Of a stretch of DNA of 6,384 nucleotides, positions 6,294-6,384 are shown piece by piece. Within the stretch, counting starts at the first letter, position 1. Each line of letters starts with the position of its first letter. Position numbers and translations under genes: made by a program. Under the pieces are notes generated by a model. The model saw nothing but the letters and a program-made list of their open reading frames with translations. It did no database searches and had not been told where the DNA came from. Where the stretch lies: assembly GCA_945897765.1 (NCBI GenBank), contig CAMDGP010000132.1:1-6384 (forward strand), given 5' to 3'. This DNA comes from Chitinophaga pinensis (GTDB lineage: Bacteria > Bacteroidota > Bacteroidia > Flavobacteriales_D > Crocinitomicaceae).

Positions 6294-6384
6294 ATGGATC
6301 ATGATGTTGAATTGCGCTTTCAAAAATTAAAAACCCACCTCGAAAAAGATTTCTGAGGAGGACTGGACGTTCAAGCTTTGTTGT
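6294..6384 (+). pseudogene. Partial reading frame of a small conserved protein, broken by an in-frame TGA
   Basis: From the ATG at 6294 the frame reads MDHDVELRFQKLKTHLEKDF, meets TGA at 6354-6356, and continues in the same frame as GGLDVQALL to the window edge. The pieces on either side resemble, from memory, the start of a small uncharacterised Bacteroidota protein family in which a segment like F-G-E-E-L-D-V-Q-A-L-L-F-L-I-G follows an amphipathic N-terminal helix. The TGA would replace the conserved Gly and the next two codons read Gly-Gly instead of Glu-Glu. The protein could therefore be a disrupted gene, a sequencing error near a sequence end, or an intact gene that starts downstream of the TGA. 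A strong -7 box precedes the ATG by 4 nt. The product's function is unknown and the gene runs off the window. Confidence 0.4.

Noticed and set aside
6301..6330. Alternative ATG at 6301 for the right-edge gene
   Set aside because: That frame stops after nine codons (TAA at 6328-6330), and the family-like sequence is in the frame of the ATG at 6294.
1..6384. CRISPR array, tRNA, rRNA, phage or defence cassette
   Set aside because: There are no regularly spaced repeats with unique spacers, no cloverleaf or rRNA-like sequence, and no phage or recognised defence genes besides the uncertain GIY-YIG-like protein.

Overview
The window looks like chromosomal DNA of a Bacteroidota bacterium, most likely of the Flavobacteriia type. 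It is AT-rich, all four complete genes end in TAA, start codons lack clear Shine-Dalgarno sequences and are preceded by A-rich DNA, and a near-ideal Bacteroidota -7 element (TAnnTTTG) lies near the right end. The genus cannot be read from the sequence.

Layout. (1) At the left edge, on the minus strand, is a decayed, partial ISAs1-family transposase. A nonsense codon interrupts it, and recognisable transposase sequence continues beyond that codon to the window edge. (2) About 280 bases without a convincing gene follow. (3) Four plus-strand genes then run in a row: an M20-family metallo-dipeptidase, a small AT-rich protein of the GIY-YIG nuclease type, a short LEA14-like (LEA type 2) lipoprotein, and a full-length DNA polymerase I with all three domains and intact catalytic residues. 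The gaps are 49, 57 and 1 nt, so they could be co-transcribed. The lipoprotein-polA junction is tight enough for translational coupling. (4) A 168-nt spacer after polA is unusually rich in structure: a perfect 20-nt palindrome flanked by 11-nt direct repeats, two kinds of 7-bp tandem repeat, a bulged hairpin and a 12-bp-period repeat. It leads into a strong promoter-like box and the first codons of another plus-strand reading frame. That frame resembles a small Bacteroidota-conserved protein but is broken by an in-frame TGA before the window ends.

How the parts relate. The dipeptidase (peptide catabolism) and PolA (Okazaki fragment maturation and repair) are housekeeping genes. The GIY-YIG-like gene is about 31-32% GC against 41-43% in sampled parts of the peptidase and polA, so it looks like a later insertion between them. 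No obviously new multi-gene system is present. The items most worth a second look are the clamp-binding-like pentapeptide in the PolA linker, the divergent GIY-YIG protein, the repeat-dense spacer after polA, and the in-frame TGA at the right edge.
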